In this document: positions 27,353-35,558 of the stretch, piece after piece
Position numbering within the stretch: position 1 is the first letter of the stretch
Layout: every line of letters begins with the position of its first letter
Assembly: GCA_046331565.1 (NCBI GenBank)
Contig: JAXLQP010000007.1
Location: 186,001-250,000, forward strand
Direction of reading: 5' to 3'
Length of the DNA: 64,000 nt
DNA from: DASRDU01 sp046331565
Lineage (GTDB): Bacteria; Acidobacteriota; Blastocatellia; RBC074
The notes under the pieces: generated by a model
Database searches by the model: none
Told to the model about the DNA's origin: nothing
Seen by the model: the letters and a program-made list of their open reading frames with translations, nothing else
Program-made: the position numbers and the translations under genes

Positions 27353-28900
27353 CTAATCAGAGCCGGGCGCGTCACGGTGGCGGCCTCTGGTGCCGCTGCC
27401 TGCGAGCGGCACGGTCTGAACGACCCGGCCAATCGGAACTGCCGGGCGCACTTTCTGCGGCGTCGGATTGAAATATTCGAGTGTGAAAGTGGCCGCGAGC
27501 GCCGCAATCAGCCCGCCGATCAGGCCGAGCGCCAGGTTGAGCGGCACGTTCGGACTGAGCGGCCTGAACGCGGCGCGGGCCGGTTCAACGACCTGCACGT
27601 TGATGATGCCCTGGCGGTCGAGCGCCGCTGACATCCGGCTCTCTTCGCCCTTTTTCGCATAGCTCTGATAAGCGTTGTCGGCCAGTTCGCGTTCACGGTC
27701 GAGGCGGCGCTGCTCATAGCCCTGCGCGCCCAGTTGGCGCAGTCGTTCGCGCACCTGCGCGACGGTGGTCGCCAGCGAACGTTCCTTTTCGCGCAGCGAA
27801 GCCAGGTTGCTGCGTTCATTCGCCAGCGCCTCAGTCAGCCGCTGCCGCAGCGGATTGAGAACGGAAACCGAGACTGATTCGGACGAAGCCTTTTCAAGCT
27901 GCGCGACCATCTGCCGGGCCTGGGCCAGTTCCTTTTCCACTTCGCGTACCAGCCGGTGATCGGGCCGGTATTTGCCGAGCAGTTCAGTGCGGCGCAACTC
28001 CAGGGCAAAAAGCTGCGATTTGATCGTGTCCGGGGCCAGTCGCCACGACGTGCGCTTTTCGCTCAGAAGCTGTTCAGGTTCGCGGCTCAACTGCTGTTCG
28101 ATTGATTTAAGCCGCGCTTCTGATTCGGCCAGCGCCGTGCGCGTCGTGCGCCACGCCACCTCAAATTCATTCAACTGCCGAATCTGCGTTTCTATCTGCT
28201 GGCTGAGCAGTTGGGTGCCCGGCAGCGGATTGATACGCTGCAAAGCGGCCTCTCTTTCGGCCAGCCGCTCGCGCATGGCCTGAGCCTGCTGCTCAAAAAA
28301 ATTCTGTGTGCCGTCGTTCTGGCGAATGCTGACGTGATGTTCCTGGTAAACCGCGCACAGCGTATTGACGATAGTGGCGGCGAGTTCGCGGTCAGCGGCC
28401 CGGCAACTGACGCGAATGACATTCGATTTCTTGACCGGATCAATCGAAAGGTCTTCCTGCAATTTGAGCAGCGCGCGCGCCTGTGGCGTCAGCGTTTCAC
28501 CGCCGAGCAGACTTTTAAGCGCCGACGGTTTGCCCGGCGGCTGAAATTCGCGGTCGAGACTGAGCCGCTGCACGACCGCCTCAAGCAGCAGGCGGCTGCG
28601 CAGAATTTCAACTTCGGAATTGATCTCCTCCTCGGTCAGATGACGGTCAGGCTGGCCCGTCACAATCGTCTGTTCCGGCGAGACGGGAGCATCGAAGCGT
28701 TCCTTCTTGAGCAGAATCGTGGCCGACGCCGACCAGACCGGCTTCAGCATTCGCGTGCCGACGGCAGTCAGCGCAAAGGTGAGGAGCGTCGTGCCGATAA
28801 TCAGCCACCGCCGGGCGAGCAGCACCTGTGCGATCTCGCGCAGCAGATGCGTCTGATCAAGCCACTGCCGGTTTTTGTTTTCCTGAAAACTGAAATTCAT
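27353..28900 (-). CDS. Wzz/GumC-like polysaccharide co-polymerase
   Basis: A 515-aa chain-length regulator. One membrane helix lies at about 33-55 (RRWLIIGTTLLTFALTAVGT), followed by the Wzz periplasmic domain. A long coiled coil follows (about 175-440: QAMRERLAEREAALQRI, LKSIEQQLSREPEQLL, RLTEALANERSNLASLREK). A second membrane helix lies at about 465-487 (LNLALGLIGGLIAALAATFTL). The Pro-rich segment before TM2 (ARAAFRPLSPNVPLN) is the usual co-polymerase signature. There is no C-terminal kinase domain, so any tyrosine-kinase partner must be separate; a kinase-like protein is encoded 104 bp upstream. It sits next to the initiating transferase. Confidence 0.92.
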   Translation of the reverse strand: MNFSFQENKNRQWLDQTHLLREIAQVLLARRWLIIGTTLLTFALTAVGTRMLKPVWSASATILLKKERFDAPVSPEQTIVTGQPDRHLTEEEINSEVEILRSRLLLEAVVQRLSLDREFQPPGKPSALKSLLGGETLTPQARALLKLQEDLSIDPVKKSNVIRVSCRAADRELAATIVNTLCAVYQEHHVSIRQNDGTQNFFEQQAQAMRERLAEREAALQRINPLPGTQLLSQQIETQIRQLNEFEVAWRTTRTALAESEARLKSIEQQLSREPEQLLSEKRTSWRLAPDTIKSQLFALELRRTELLGKYRPDHRLVREVEKELAQARQMVAQLEKASSESVSVSVLNPLRQRLTEALANERSNLASLREKERSLATTVAQVRERLRQLGAQGYEQRRLDRERELADNAYQSYAKKGEESRMSAALDRQGIINVQVVEPARAAFRPLSPNVPLNLALGLIGGLIAALAATFTLEYFNPTPQKVRPAVPIGRVVQTVPLAGSGTRGRHRDAPGSD

Positions 28901-29004
28901 CTGAAGTTCGCTGAGACCGGTAACGAGGGGGGAGCGGTCAATTCTGAAAACAGGTCAGCCGCAGCCCGGAACCGGGCCGGACACAAACCGCCTCCGGTGC
29001 CGGG

Positions 29005-29952
29005 CTAAGATTGTGGTTCAGGCGCGCCCGGCGTCCGGCTGTGCATCAGCCGACGGGCAAATTGTTTCAGCCTGTCCAGCAGGGCGGGGGAATCGGCCTG
29101 CCGCATCAGCGTCACGCCGAGAATCCGGGTGTGTGCCGCCTCAAACTGCTGCCCGGCAAGTTCGACATCGGCATACGAAGTGACATTTTCAGTCGCGGCC
29201 AGAATCACGCCGTCAACGGCTTCGGCCAGCAGCGCGACACCGGGCGTTTGCGTGACGGGCGGTGCGGCGATCACGATCAGGTCAAACTTCTTTTTCATCT
29301 CTTCCAGCACCCGCGCCGGTTCCCAGCACCGCAGCCAGTCGTGCAGCGTCACCGGGCCGCCATTCACCCCGATTTCGTACAGGTTCGCCCGCTGCGTGCG
29401 ACGAACCACGAAGGTGTAATCCATCCGGCTGAGCGGTTGCCGGGGCAGCGGTGGTTCCTCGTCCACGACGCGAATAAACGCCACCTTCAGCCATTCGTAA
29501 TCGGCCAGCATCTGACTGAGCTGAGCGGCTATCAGTTCAGTGTGTTCCGCTTCAGCGGCGCCGCACAGCAGCACTGATCTGAGCGCTTCGGTCTGCATCG
29601 CCAGCATCACCGTCGTGCGCAGTCGCACCAGTTCGCTGCGGACAGCGGCGGGCAGAGCCGGTTCAGGAATGCCCTGCACGCGGGGCGACAGGGCCGGGCT
29701 GAAGACGCGCCCGGTTCGCCAGGTTTCAGCGGATGAACGTCCACGAAAGTAAAAAACATTGTCCGGGCGGCTCACCGGGGGCAGCTCAAAAGCCGCGCCG
29801 ACTGACGCGAGGTCAGGCTCCGGCCCGATTGTTTCGCCCAACCTGTCCAGCGCCCTGATGAGCGCATCAATATCGGTTTCGGACGGCACCTGAGCGATCT
29901 CTCCTGAAAGCTCCAGCAGGCGTCGCCGCAATGCCATTTCAACTCTCGACAT
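29005..29952 (-). CDS. BY-kinase/ParA-like protein with degenerate nucleotide site
   Basis: 315 aa from ATG 29952 (MSRVEMALRRRLLEL), chosen because GGGAG lies 6 nt upstream; a TTG at 29997 is weaker. From about residue 110 the fold follows CpsD/Wzc-type kinases: LRTTVMLAMQTEALRSVLLCG, then KKKFDLIVIAAPPV, then EAVDGVILAATENVTSYADV and ILGVTLMR. Walker A should read GxxxGKS/T but is CGAAEAEHTE. The Walker A' Asp (D-T/S-P-P) is Ala (VIAAPPV). There is no Tyr-rich tail. It lies between two Wzz-like genes, exactly where an active kinase is normally found. It is probably a catalytically dead partner that binds the co-polymerase; ATP binding is unlikely. Confidence 0.83.
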   Translation of the reverse strand: MSRVEMALRRRLLELSGEIAQVPSETDIDALIRALDRLGETIGPEPDLASVGAAFELPPVSRPDNVFYFRGRSSAETWRTGRVFSPALSPRVQGIPEPALPAAVRSELVRLRTTVMLAMQTEALRSVLLCGAAEAEHTELIAAQLSQMLADYEWLKVAFIRVVDEEPPLPRQPLSRMDYTFVVRRTQRANLYEIGVNGGPVTLHDWLRCWEPARVLEEMKKKFDLIVIAAPPVTQTPGVALLAEAVDGVILAATENVTSYADVELAGQQFEAAHTRILGVTLMRQADSPALLDRLKQFARRLMHSRTPGAPEPQS

Positions 29953-30007
29953 CAACAACTCCCTTCCGTGTGTTCGGTCTTCATCCCGCCGGTTCAAAGA
30001 TCAGTCG

Positions 30008-31429
30008 TCAGGCCGCGCGGCGTGACGGGATGCGGGCCAGCACCGTGAGCCTGAGCCGCTGCTGCGCCCCTTCGCGGCTGCGAATGCGCGGCCTGTGCCA
30101 TTCGGCCAGCCAGACGCCGACGAGCGCCGCGAGCAGGCTGCCGCCGACAAGCGACAGAATTCTCACGGGCCAGCCTGCCGGAGCCGCGCTGAGCCGGGCG
30201 GCTTCGGCCACGCTCACGCGAAGGCGCCCGCCCTGATTGAGCGCCTGGCGCAATTCGGCCTGCTGCGTCTGCCGCTGCGACAGCACCCACGCCTCTTCAT
30301 TCAGCACCCGTTCGCGTTCGAGATCGTTTTTCTGATAACCCTGCTGATCGAGTCTGCTCAGTTGCGCCTGCGCCTGGCGCAGCAATCGCGCCAGTTCCTT
30401 TTCGCGCTCGGCCAGCGCCGCCAGCGAGGATTCGGTTTCAATCAGTTCATCGGCCAGGCGGCGGCGGGTTTCGTTGAGCGCAACTGATCGTTCGCGGGGC
30501 GGGTGCTGTTCCTCGCGGGCGATCAGTTCACGAATCTGCGCCAGGCGCTGTTCCAGATCGCGCATCAGGCGGTGTTCAGGCTGGTATTGCCGGAGCATCT
30601 GCGTGCGCTGCAGTTCAAGGGTCGTCAGTTCATTCTTCAGCCGGTCAAGCGACTGCGCATACTTTGTGACTGACGAGGTTTCGACGTGTTCAGGCTGTGC
30701 GGCAAGCTGCGATTTGAGGACGGTGAACCGCTGCTCAAGCGCCTGCTTTTCGGTGCGGGCGGCGTTGGCCTGGCTCTGAAGGTCATAAAACTGTCGCAGC
30801 AGCAGTTCCTTTTGTGTGCCTGCCGATAAGAGTTCGTGCCGGGCATCGAATTGTCTGAGCGCCTCGGTCGCGGCGGTCAGCCTGCTTTCGTAAGCTGCCG
30901 ACTGCTCGCGCAGCGCCGCAAGCTGTGACGGCGGCGCGGCGAGGCGGCGACGATGAGCCGCATACTGCTCGAACAGCGCATTCAGGACGGCAGTGGCGCG
31001 TTGCGGCTGCTCGTCACGAAATGACACGGTGATGATGTGCGAACCCGTGACCGGCGCGATTCGCAGGCGTGACAGGTCAAAGTTTTTTTCAGTCGGATTC
31101 TGAGCCGACATTTCACCAGCCACCTGGGCGAGGACATCGCGGCTGCCGATGATTTCCAGTTCAGAGTTGAATTCCTCGGTGCTGACCTGAGAGGTGGCCT
31201 GAGCGGGGCCGGGCGCAGTGGCTGCTGCGGCGTCTGATTCAGCCGAAACCAGAATCTTCATTGACGCTTCAAACGTCGGATGGCGGTAAAGCAGCAGCGC
31301 TGTGCCGGTGAGCATCGCGAGCAGAAAGAGCAGCCCGGCCAGCCGCCAGCGCGCCCGCACTGCGCCGCACGCTTCGCGCCAGTGTGCCCGCAGGCTGCTG
31401 CCCAGGTTGTGACGGGTGATTTCGCGCAT
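30008..31429 (-). CDS. Second Wzz/GumC-like polysaccharide co-polymerase
   Basis: 473 aa. A first membrane helix lies at about 31-52 (AGLLFLLAMLTGTALLLY), followed by a Wzz-type periplasmic start (FEASMKILVSAE). A long coiled coil comes next (about 170-400: LRQFDARHELLSAG, SLAALAEREKELARLLRQAQ), then a second helix (VRILSLVGGSLLAALVGVWL). The pre-TM2 segment is Ala/Pro-rich (AEAARLSAAPAGWP). It is the first gene of the minus-strand locus, starting at the edge of a 785-bp non-coding region that should contain the promoter. Its partner encoded 55 bp downstream is the kinase-like protein. Two distinct Wzz-like proteins in one locus suggest two assembly partners or heteromers. Confidence 0.9.
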   Translation of the reverse strand: MREITRHNLGSSLRAHWREACGAVRARWRLAGLLFLLAMLTGTALLLYRHPTFEASMKILVSAESDAAAATAPGPAQATSQVSTEEFNSELEIIGSRDVLAQVAGEMSAQNPTEKNFDLSRLRIAPVTGSHIITVSFRDEQPQRATAVLNALFEQYAAHRRRLAAPPSQLAALREQSAAYESRLTAATEALRQFDARHELLSAGTQKELLLRQFYDLQSQANAARTEKQALEQRFTVLKSQLAAQPEHVETSSVTKYAQSLDRLKNELTTLELQRTQMLRQYQPEHRLMRDLEQRLAQIRELIAREEQHPPRERSVALNETRRRLADELIETESSLAALAEREKELARLLRQAQAQLSRLDQQGYQKNDLERERVLNEEAWVLSQRQTQQAELRQALNQGGRLRVSVAEAARLSAAPAGWPVRILSLVGGSLLAALVGVWLAEWHRPRIRSREGAQQRLRLTVLARIPSRRAA

Positions 31430-32214
31430 CGTAAACCGGGTCAGAGAAAACTCAGCACACGGTCAGATCGCGGGCGCGAGAAAGCACAGCGGGGCCACCT
31501 GAATTGTTTTCATCAGGATTGCTGCGGGCAGAGAATTGTCCGCCACAGGAAGGTGACGTGTTTGCGAGCTAACACGGGGTCAAACCACACTCATCACAGA
31601 AAGCGGCTGGCGTCGAAACGGATGAAGGAACGTAAAGATCAACGGCAGCCCTGATGGACAGGGCATGGCGCAGTAACTGCGTTCACCTCTCATCTCAATT
31701 TCAGGTTCCGGCTTGCAACTGTTGTGGCCTGATTTTGAGCATTAACCAGCAATGGATGATCTGCCACCGGGGTCCAGGCGGACCACTACCATGCTATCCA
31801 GACCTCTGATCTGACTGGCGCATGACCAGTCCGATAATTTCCTGTCAGATTGCTTCCCGGTCAGAGAAACAGGCCGACAGAACAAAGTGATTCCTGCTTT
31901 TTCGATATGCTGACGATTTGATCGTCAGTTTCAGTTGTTGTTGTTGACACTTTGTCGGCCAGAGATAAGACAAGACCTGTGCCAGATCAGGCCGGGGCCG
32001 GAATGAATCTGCGGCGGTTTCATTAAAGCATCTGTGCGGTGCAGGTTAGATTGACGACGGGAAACAGCAGTGAAGCAGGCCGAAGTGATTTAACCGGAGT
32101 AAAGCTGGCAAGGCCGATGCCAGCAGCAGTCAGACATGCGGGACGCGGGGCAGTCAGGAACGCGATGAATGGCGGCTGGCAATAATGTTGCCAGCACTGG
32201 CAATGAGCTTGCCA
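31430..32214. other. 785-bp non-coding region upstream of the glycan locus
   Basis: No convincing gene is present on either strand. It should carry the promoter of the minus-strand locus that begins at 31429. I looked for a sigma-54 site (GG-N10-GC) on the minus strand because a sigma-54 activator gene flanks it. The best candidate (AGGCCACAACAGTTGCA, near 31710-31727) has 11 instead of 10 bases between GG and GC, so I do not call it. Three short palindromes lie at its right end. Confidence 0.6.
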
Positions 32215-32215
32215 C
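32105..32215. repeat. Three 19-bp near-palindromes, CTGGCA-N7-TGCCAG type
   Basis: Copies at 32105-32123 (CTGGCAAGGCCGATGCCAG), 32176-32194 (CTGGCAATAATGTTGCCAG) and 32197-32215 (CTGGCAATGAGCTTGCCAC). The last two are separated by two bases, and the final one abuts the stop of the sigma-54 activator gene. Each also happens to fit a GG-N10-GC spacing, but no gene lies correctly placed downstream. They may be REP-like elements or protein-binding sites. Confidence 0.75.
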
Positions 32216-35193
32216 TACGCGCCGACATTGCGGCGGGGAATCAGATGATGACGGCGCAGCATGTTGCGCAGACCGTGGCGCGAGACGCCAATCTCTTCGG
32301 CCACCTTCGAGATGTTGCCCTTGTGGCGACTGAGCGCCTCGCTGATGAATTGCCGTTCGGTTTCCGCGACGACTTCAGCCAGCGTGCGCCTGCCGGTTTG
32401 CAGGGTTGATGAAGTGACCAGTCTGATGCGGGCCTGATTGCTGATGTGTGGCGACAGCAGTTCGGGCGTCACTTTGGCATTGGCCGGAGCGAGCGCGACG
32501 AGGCGCTGAATCTCGTTTTCGAGCTGCCGCGCATTGCCGGGCCAGTCGTACTGCCTGAGCAGCGTCATCACTGAAGGCGACAGCGTGATGCCGGTCTTTT
32601 CGGCTTCAGCCGAGTACCGCGCCAGAAAGTGTTCGGCCAGCAGCGCAATCTCTTCGCGGCGCGTGCGCAGCGGCGGCAGGTGCAGTTGAATGACATTGAG
32701 CCGGTAATACAAATCAGCGCGAAAGTCACCGCTCATGACCATCTCTTCCAGATCACGATTGGTTGCGGCAATCACCCGGACGTTGGCGATGCGCGGCGTC
32801 GCTTCACCGAGGCGGTGAATTTCGCCGTATTGCAGAAAGCGCAGCAGCTTCGGCTGCATCTCGCGCCCCAGTTCGCCAATCTCATCCAGAAACAGGGTGC
32901 CTTTTTCTGCCGCGCCGATGACGCCTGGAAAGTCCGCCGTCGCGCCCGTGAAGGCGCCGCGCCGGTGGCCGAACAGTTGTGATTCGATCAGCTCGCGCGG
33001 CGCTGAGGCGCAGTTGAAGGGAATGAAGGGATGCGCGGCGCGGGTGCTGAAGGCATGCACGGCGCGGGCGACGAGTTCCTTGCCCGTGCCGGTTTCGCCC
33101 GTAATCAGCACCGTGATGTTGCTGCTGCGCAGGCTGAGAACCTGCTCAACGACGCGGCGCATGGCATCGGAACTGTAAATCAGTCCCGGCAGCGCAAAGT
33201 GAAAATCACTCTGCGTCTGACTTTCCGGCGAAACCGGCCTTGTGCCGCGTGACAGAAGCTGGCAGCGTTCCAGCGCCAGCTTCAGTTGCTTGCGCATCAG
33301 CGCCAGCATTGAATCGGGCAGATGTTCGTCGCGGTGTCCAAGATAGAGCCAGAGCGTGCCGTCCTCGCCCGTAAAGAGCCGGTACACTTCGCCGTCAGTG
33401 GCCCCGCTGCCCTGCACGGCGACGTAATGACTGAGGCGGCGCGCCTGGTGTTCATCGCAGCCGCGAAAGGAGAGCGGTTCAGGACTGTCACCGGCAAGCT
33501 GGCGAAAAATGATGACCGGCGTCACGCCGAAATCATCGTGCAGCATCCGGGTCAGTTCGTGCAGCAGCAGTTCGCGTGAAAATCCGGCTTCGATCATGCG
33601 GGTGATGATCGCAATCGGATCAGTTCGCCGGGCGCGGGCCGGTGCTTCTTCGGCTCGTTCATCCGGCAATTTTTTCAGCGCGGCTTCGGTGGCCTGCAAC
33701 AGCGGACGCGCACTGAGTTTCTGAAAAATCCGGTGAGCGCGGTTGAGTGCCGTCCGCGCCCGCGCCACATCACCGAGCCGCAGGTCAGCCCCGCCCATCC
33801 GGTAGAGCGTCACGGCGCGGCGATAGCGATCTTCCAGCACTTCCCAGACCGACAGCGCCTGGCTGAAGCTGCGCACGGCTTCGGGCAACTGACCGGCGGC
33901 CAGCGCCAGACTGCCTGAGGCTTCGCGCAACTGACCGATGAGCGGCAGATTGGCCAGTTGTTCCGCTTCCGTGCCGGCTTCATTCAGCAGCCGCTGCGCC
34001 TCATTCAAATCACCGAGTTCGATCTGCGCTTCGGCCAGGCACAAACGGGCGGCGGTCTGGCCGCGCGGGTCGCCCATGCGTTCGCTGATTTCGAGGCTCT
34101 GGCGGAAGCATTCAGCCGCCTGCGCTTTCTCGCCCGCAAGCAGCAGGCAGCGGCCTCGCGTGAGCAGCGCCATCGCTTCGTTGAAGCTGACGCGAATGCC
34201 GCGAATGATGGCGAGGCTTTCATTGAGCAGCTTGTCGGCGGTGGCAAAATCGCCCTGCAAACAGTGCAGTTCACCGAGCGTTTCCATCGTGCTCGCGGCA
34301 ATCAGCAGCGCCTCGCAGGCTCGCGCTTCGCTGAGCGCCTGTTCCAGCACTTCTCTGGCGCGGCGCACTTCACCAAGTCGCAGCAGGCTGTAACCCAGGT
34401 TCGAGCGCGAATTGACGATCAGGCGCGGATGCCCCGACCGTTCCAGTTGCGGCAGCGCGCGTTCCAGCAGTTCGACGCTTTCGCGCATGCGTCCCTGCAG
34501 CGCCGCCACTGCCGCGAGGTTGACGCCGAGGCTGCCGCGAATGAGCGGCGCATCTTCGTCACCGAGCGATTCGACGCCCTGCTGGCAGGCCTCGCGCGCT
34601 TCGTCCCATTCTGCTTCAAGCGAATGAATGATGCTCAGTCCGCTCCAGGCCTGCGCCAGCAACCGACGGTCATGGTGCCGCGCATCCTTTGTGATCTGCG
34701 TCAGGTGATCACGCGCAAACCACAATTCACCCAGACGGCGGTACAGCGTGCCGAGCAGCAGATGGGCGCGCCCGGTCATGAGCGGTTCATTCTGCTGCAT
34801 TGACAGCGCCAGCGACTGTTTGGCAAAGGAGATGGCTTTGGGAATTTCGGTCGTGCCGCCGTAAGCCGAACCGAGCCGCAGACAAACCTGCGCCTGCATT
34901 GAAGGCGACAGCCGGGCGCGCTGGTCATCCTGTTCGAACCTTTGCAGAACCTGGGCAGCTTCGGTAAAGCGGGCCAGATTTTCCCGGGCTTCAGCCAGCA
35001 GACAGCAGGCCGCGGCTTCCTGCTCAGGTCGCAGGCGGGGCGTGGAGAGTGCCGCCTGCGCGTGGGTGATGGCGGCGGCGTGCTGATCGGAACGCAGCGC
35101 CGACTGGGCCGCACTGATCAGCCTGCCATACCCCTGCGTGCGCCGCCGCGAATCGGGCAGCACTTCACCATTCTGATTGGCCGAATTCCCCAT
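32215..35193 (-). CDS. Sigma-54-dependent activator with TPR sensor region
   Basis: This 992-aa transcription activator has no receiver domain. Residues about 20-500 are TPR-like helical repeats (ACCLLAEARENLARFTEAAQ, GRAHLLLGTLYRRLGELWFA, LGVNLAAVAALQGRMRESVE). A GAF-like region follows (about 530-660). The AAA+ sigma-54 interaction domain has Walker A GETGTGKE near 699, the sigma-54 contact loop GAFTGA near 748, Walker B GTLFLDEIGEL, and RADLYYRLNVIQLHLPPLR. A Fis-type HTH closes the protein (ISKVAEEIGVSRHGLRNMLRRH). All activator motifs look intact. It is oriented toward the glycan/NRPS locus and may control it, but no matching promoter was found nearby. The TPR region could sense a protein or peptide partner. 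Confidence 0.93.
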   Translation of the reverse strand: MGNSANQNGEVLPDSRRRTQGYGRLISAAQSALRSDQHAAAITHAQAALSTPRLRPEQEAAACCLLAEARENLARFTEAAQVLQRFEQDDQRARLSPSMQAQVCLRLGSAYGGTTEIPKAISFAKQSLALSMQQNEPLMTGRAHLLLGTLYRRLGELWFARDHLTQITKDARHHDRRLLAQAWSGLSIIHSLEAEWDEAREACQQGVESLGDEDAPLIRGSLGVNLAAVAALQGRMRESVELLERALPQLERSGHPRLIVNSRSNLGYSLLRLGEVRRAREVLEQALSEARACEALLIAASTMETLGELHCLQGDFATADKLLNESLAIIRGIRVSFNEAMALLTRGRCLLLAGEKAQAAECFRQSLEISERMGDPRGQTAARLCLAEAQIELGDLNEAQRLLNEAGTEAEQLANLPLIGQLREASGSLALAAGQLPEAVRSFSQALSVWEVLEDRYRRAVTLYRMGGADLRLGDVARARTALNRAHRIFQKLSARPLLQATEAALKKLPDERAEEAPARARRTDPIAIITRMIEAGFSRELLLHELTRMLHDDFGVTPVIIFRQLAGDSPEPLSFRGCDEHQARRLSHYVAVQGSGATDGEVYRLFTGEDGTLWLYLGHRDEHLPDSMLALMRKQLKLALERCQLLSRGTRPVSPESQTQSDFHFALPGLIYSSDAMRRVVEQVLSLRSSNITVLITGETGTGKELVARAVHAFSTRAAHPFIPFNCASAPRELIESQLFGHRRGAFTGATADFPGVIGAAEKGTLFLDEIGELGREMQPKLLRFLQYGEIHRLGEATPRIANVRVIAATNRDLEEMVMSGDFRADLYYRLNVIQLHLPPLRTRREEIALLAEHFLARYSAEAEKTGITLSPSVMTLLRQYDWPGNARQLENEIQRLVALAPANAKVTPELLSPHISNQARIRLVTSSTLQTGRRTLAEVVAETERQFISEALSRHKGNISKVAEEIGVSRHGLRNMLRRHHLIPRRNVGA

Positions 35194-35558
35194 AAGGATA
35201 CTGTTACCTGCAAGTGTCTCTGAACCATGCGCTCAGGGGGGCTGGCGACAGTTCAGTCAGCCTGTGTCAGTTTCACTGATCTGTGAAAAAGACCGACACC
35301 GGCACCCCTCCATCGTCAGGGTCTATATTGGCAATCGAAATCGCAATTCAGACCCGCGCCGATTTATCGCCCGTTCCGGCCCTGATTGAGTCAAGTTGCC
35401 CGATTTCTCAATAACCTGACGGCGTCTTTGCAAGTGGCAGGGCATTACACATTTCCTGTGTTGCAGCAGTCTGTCCGGGGACTGCTGTCGGTGTTGAAAA
35501 ATGAGACAGCCCCGCTGCCCTGACTGCACGCGGCAAAGACAGCGCAGCACGAATTGTT

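Noticed and set aside
29953..29997. Upstream TTG start of the kinase-like gene
   Set aside because: ATG 29952 has a much better ribosome site, and the extra 15 residues look random.
31430..32214. Sigma-54 promoter for the glycan locus
   Set aside because: The best GG/GC pair has 11 instead of 10 bases between GG and GC, and no better match was found by eye.
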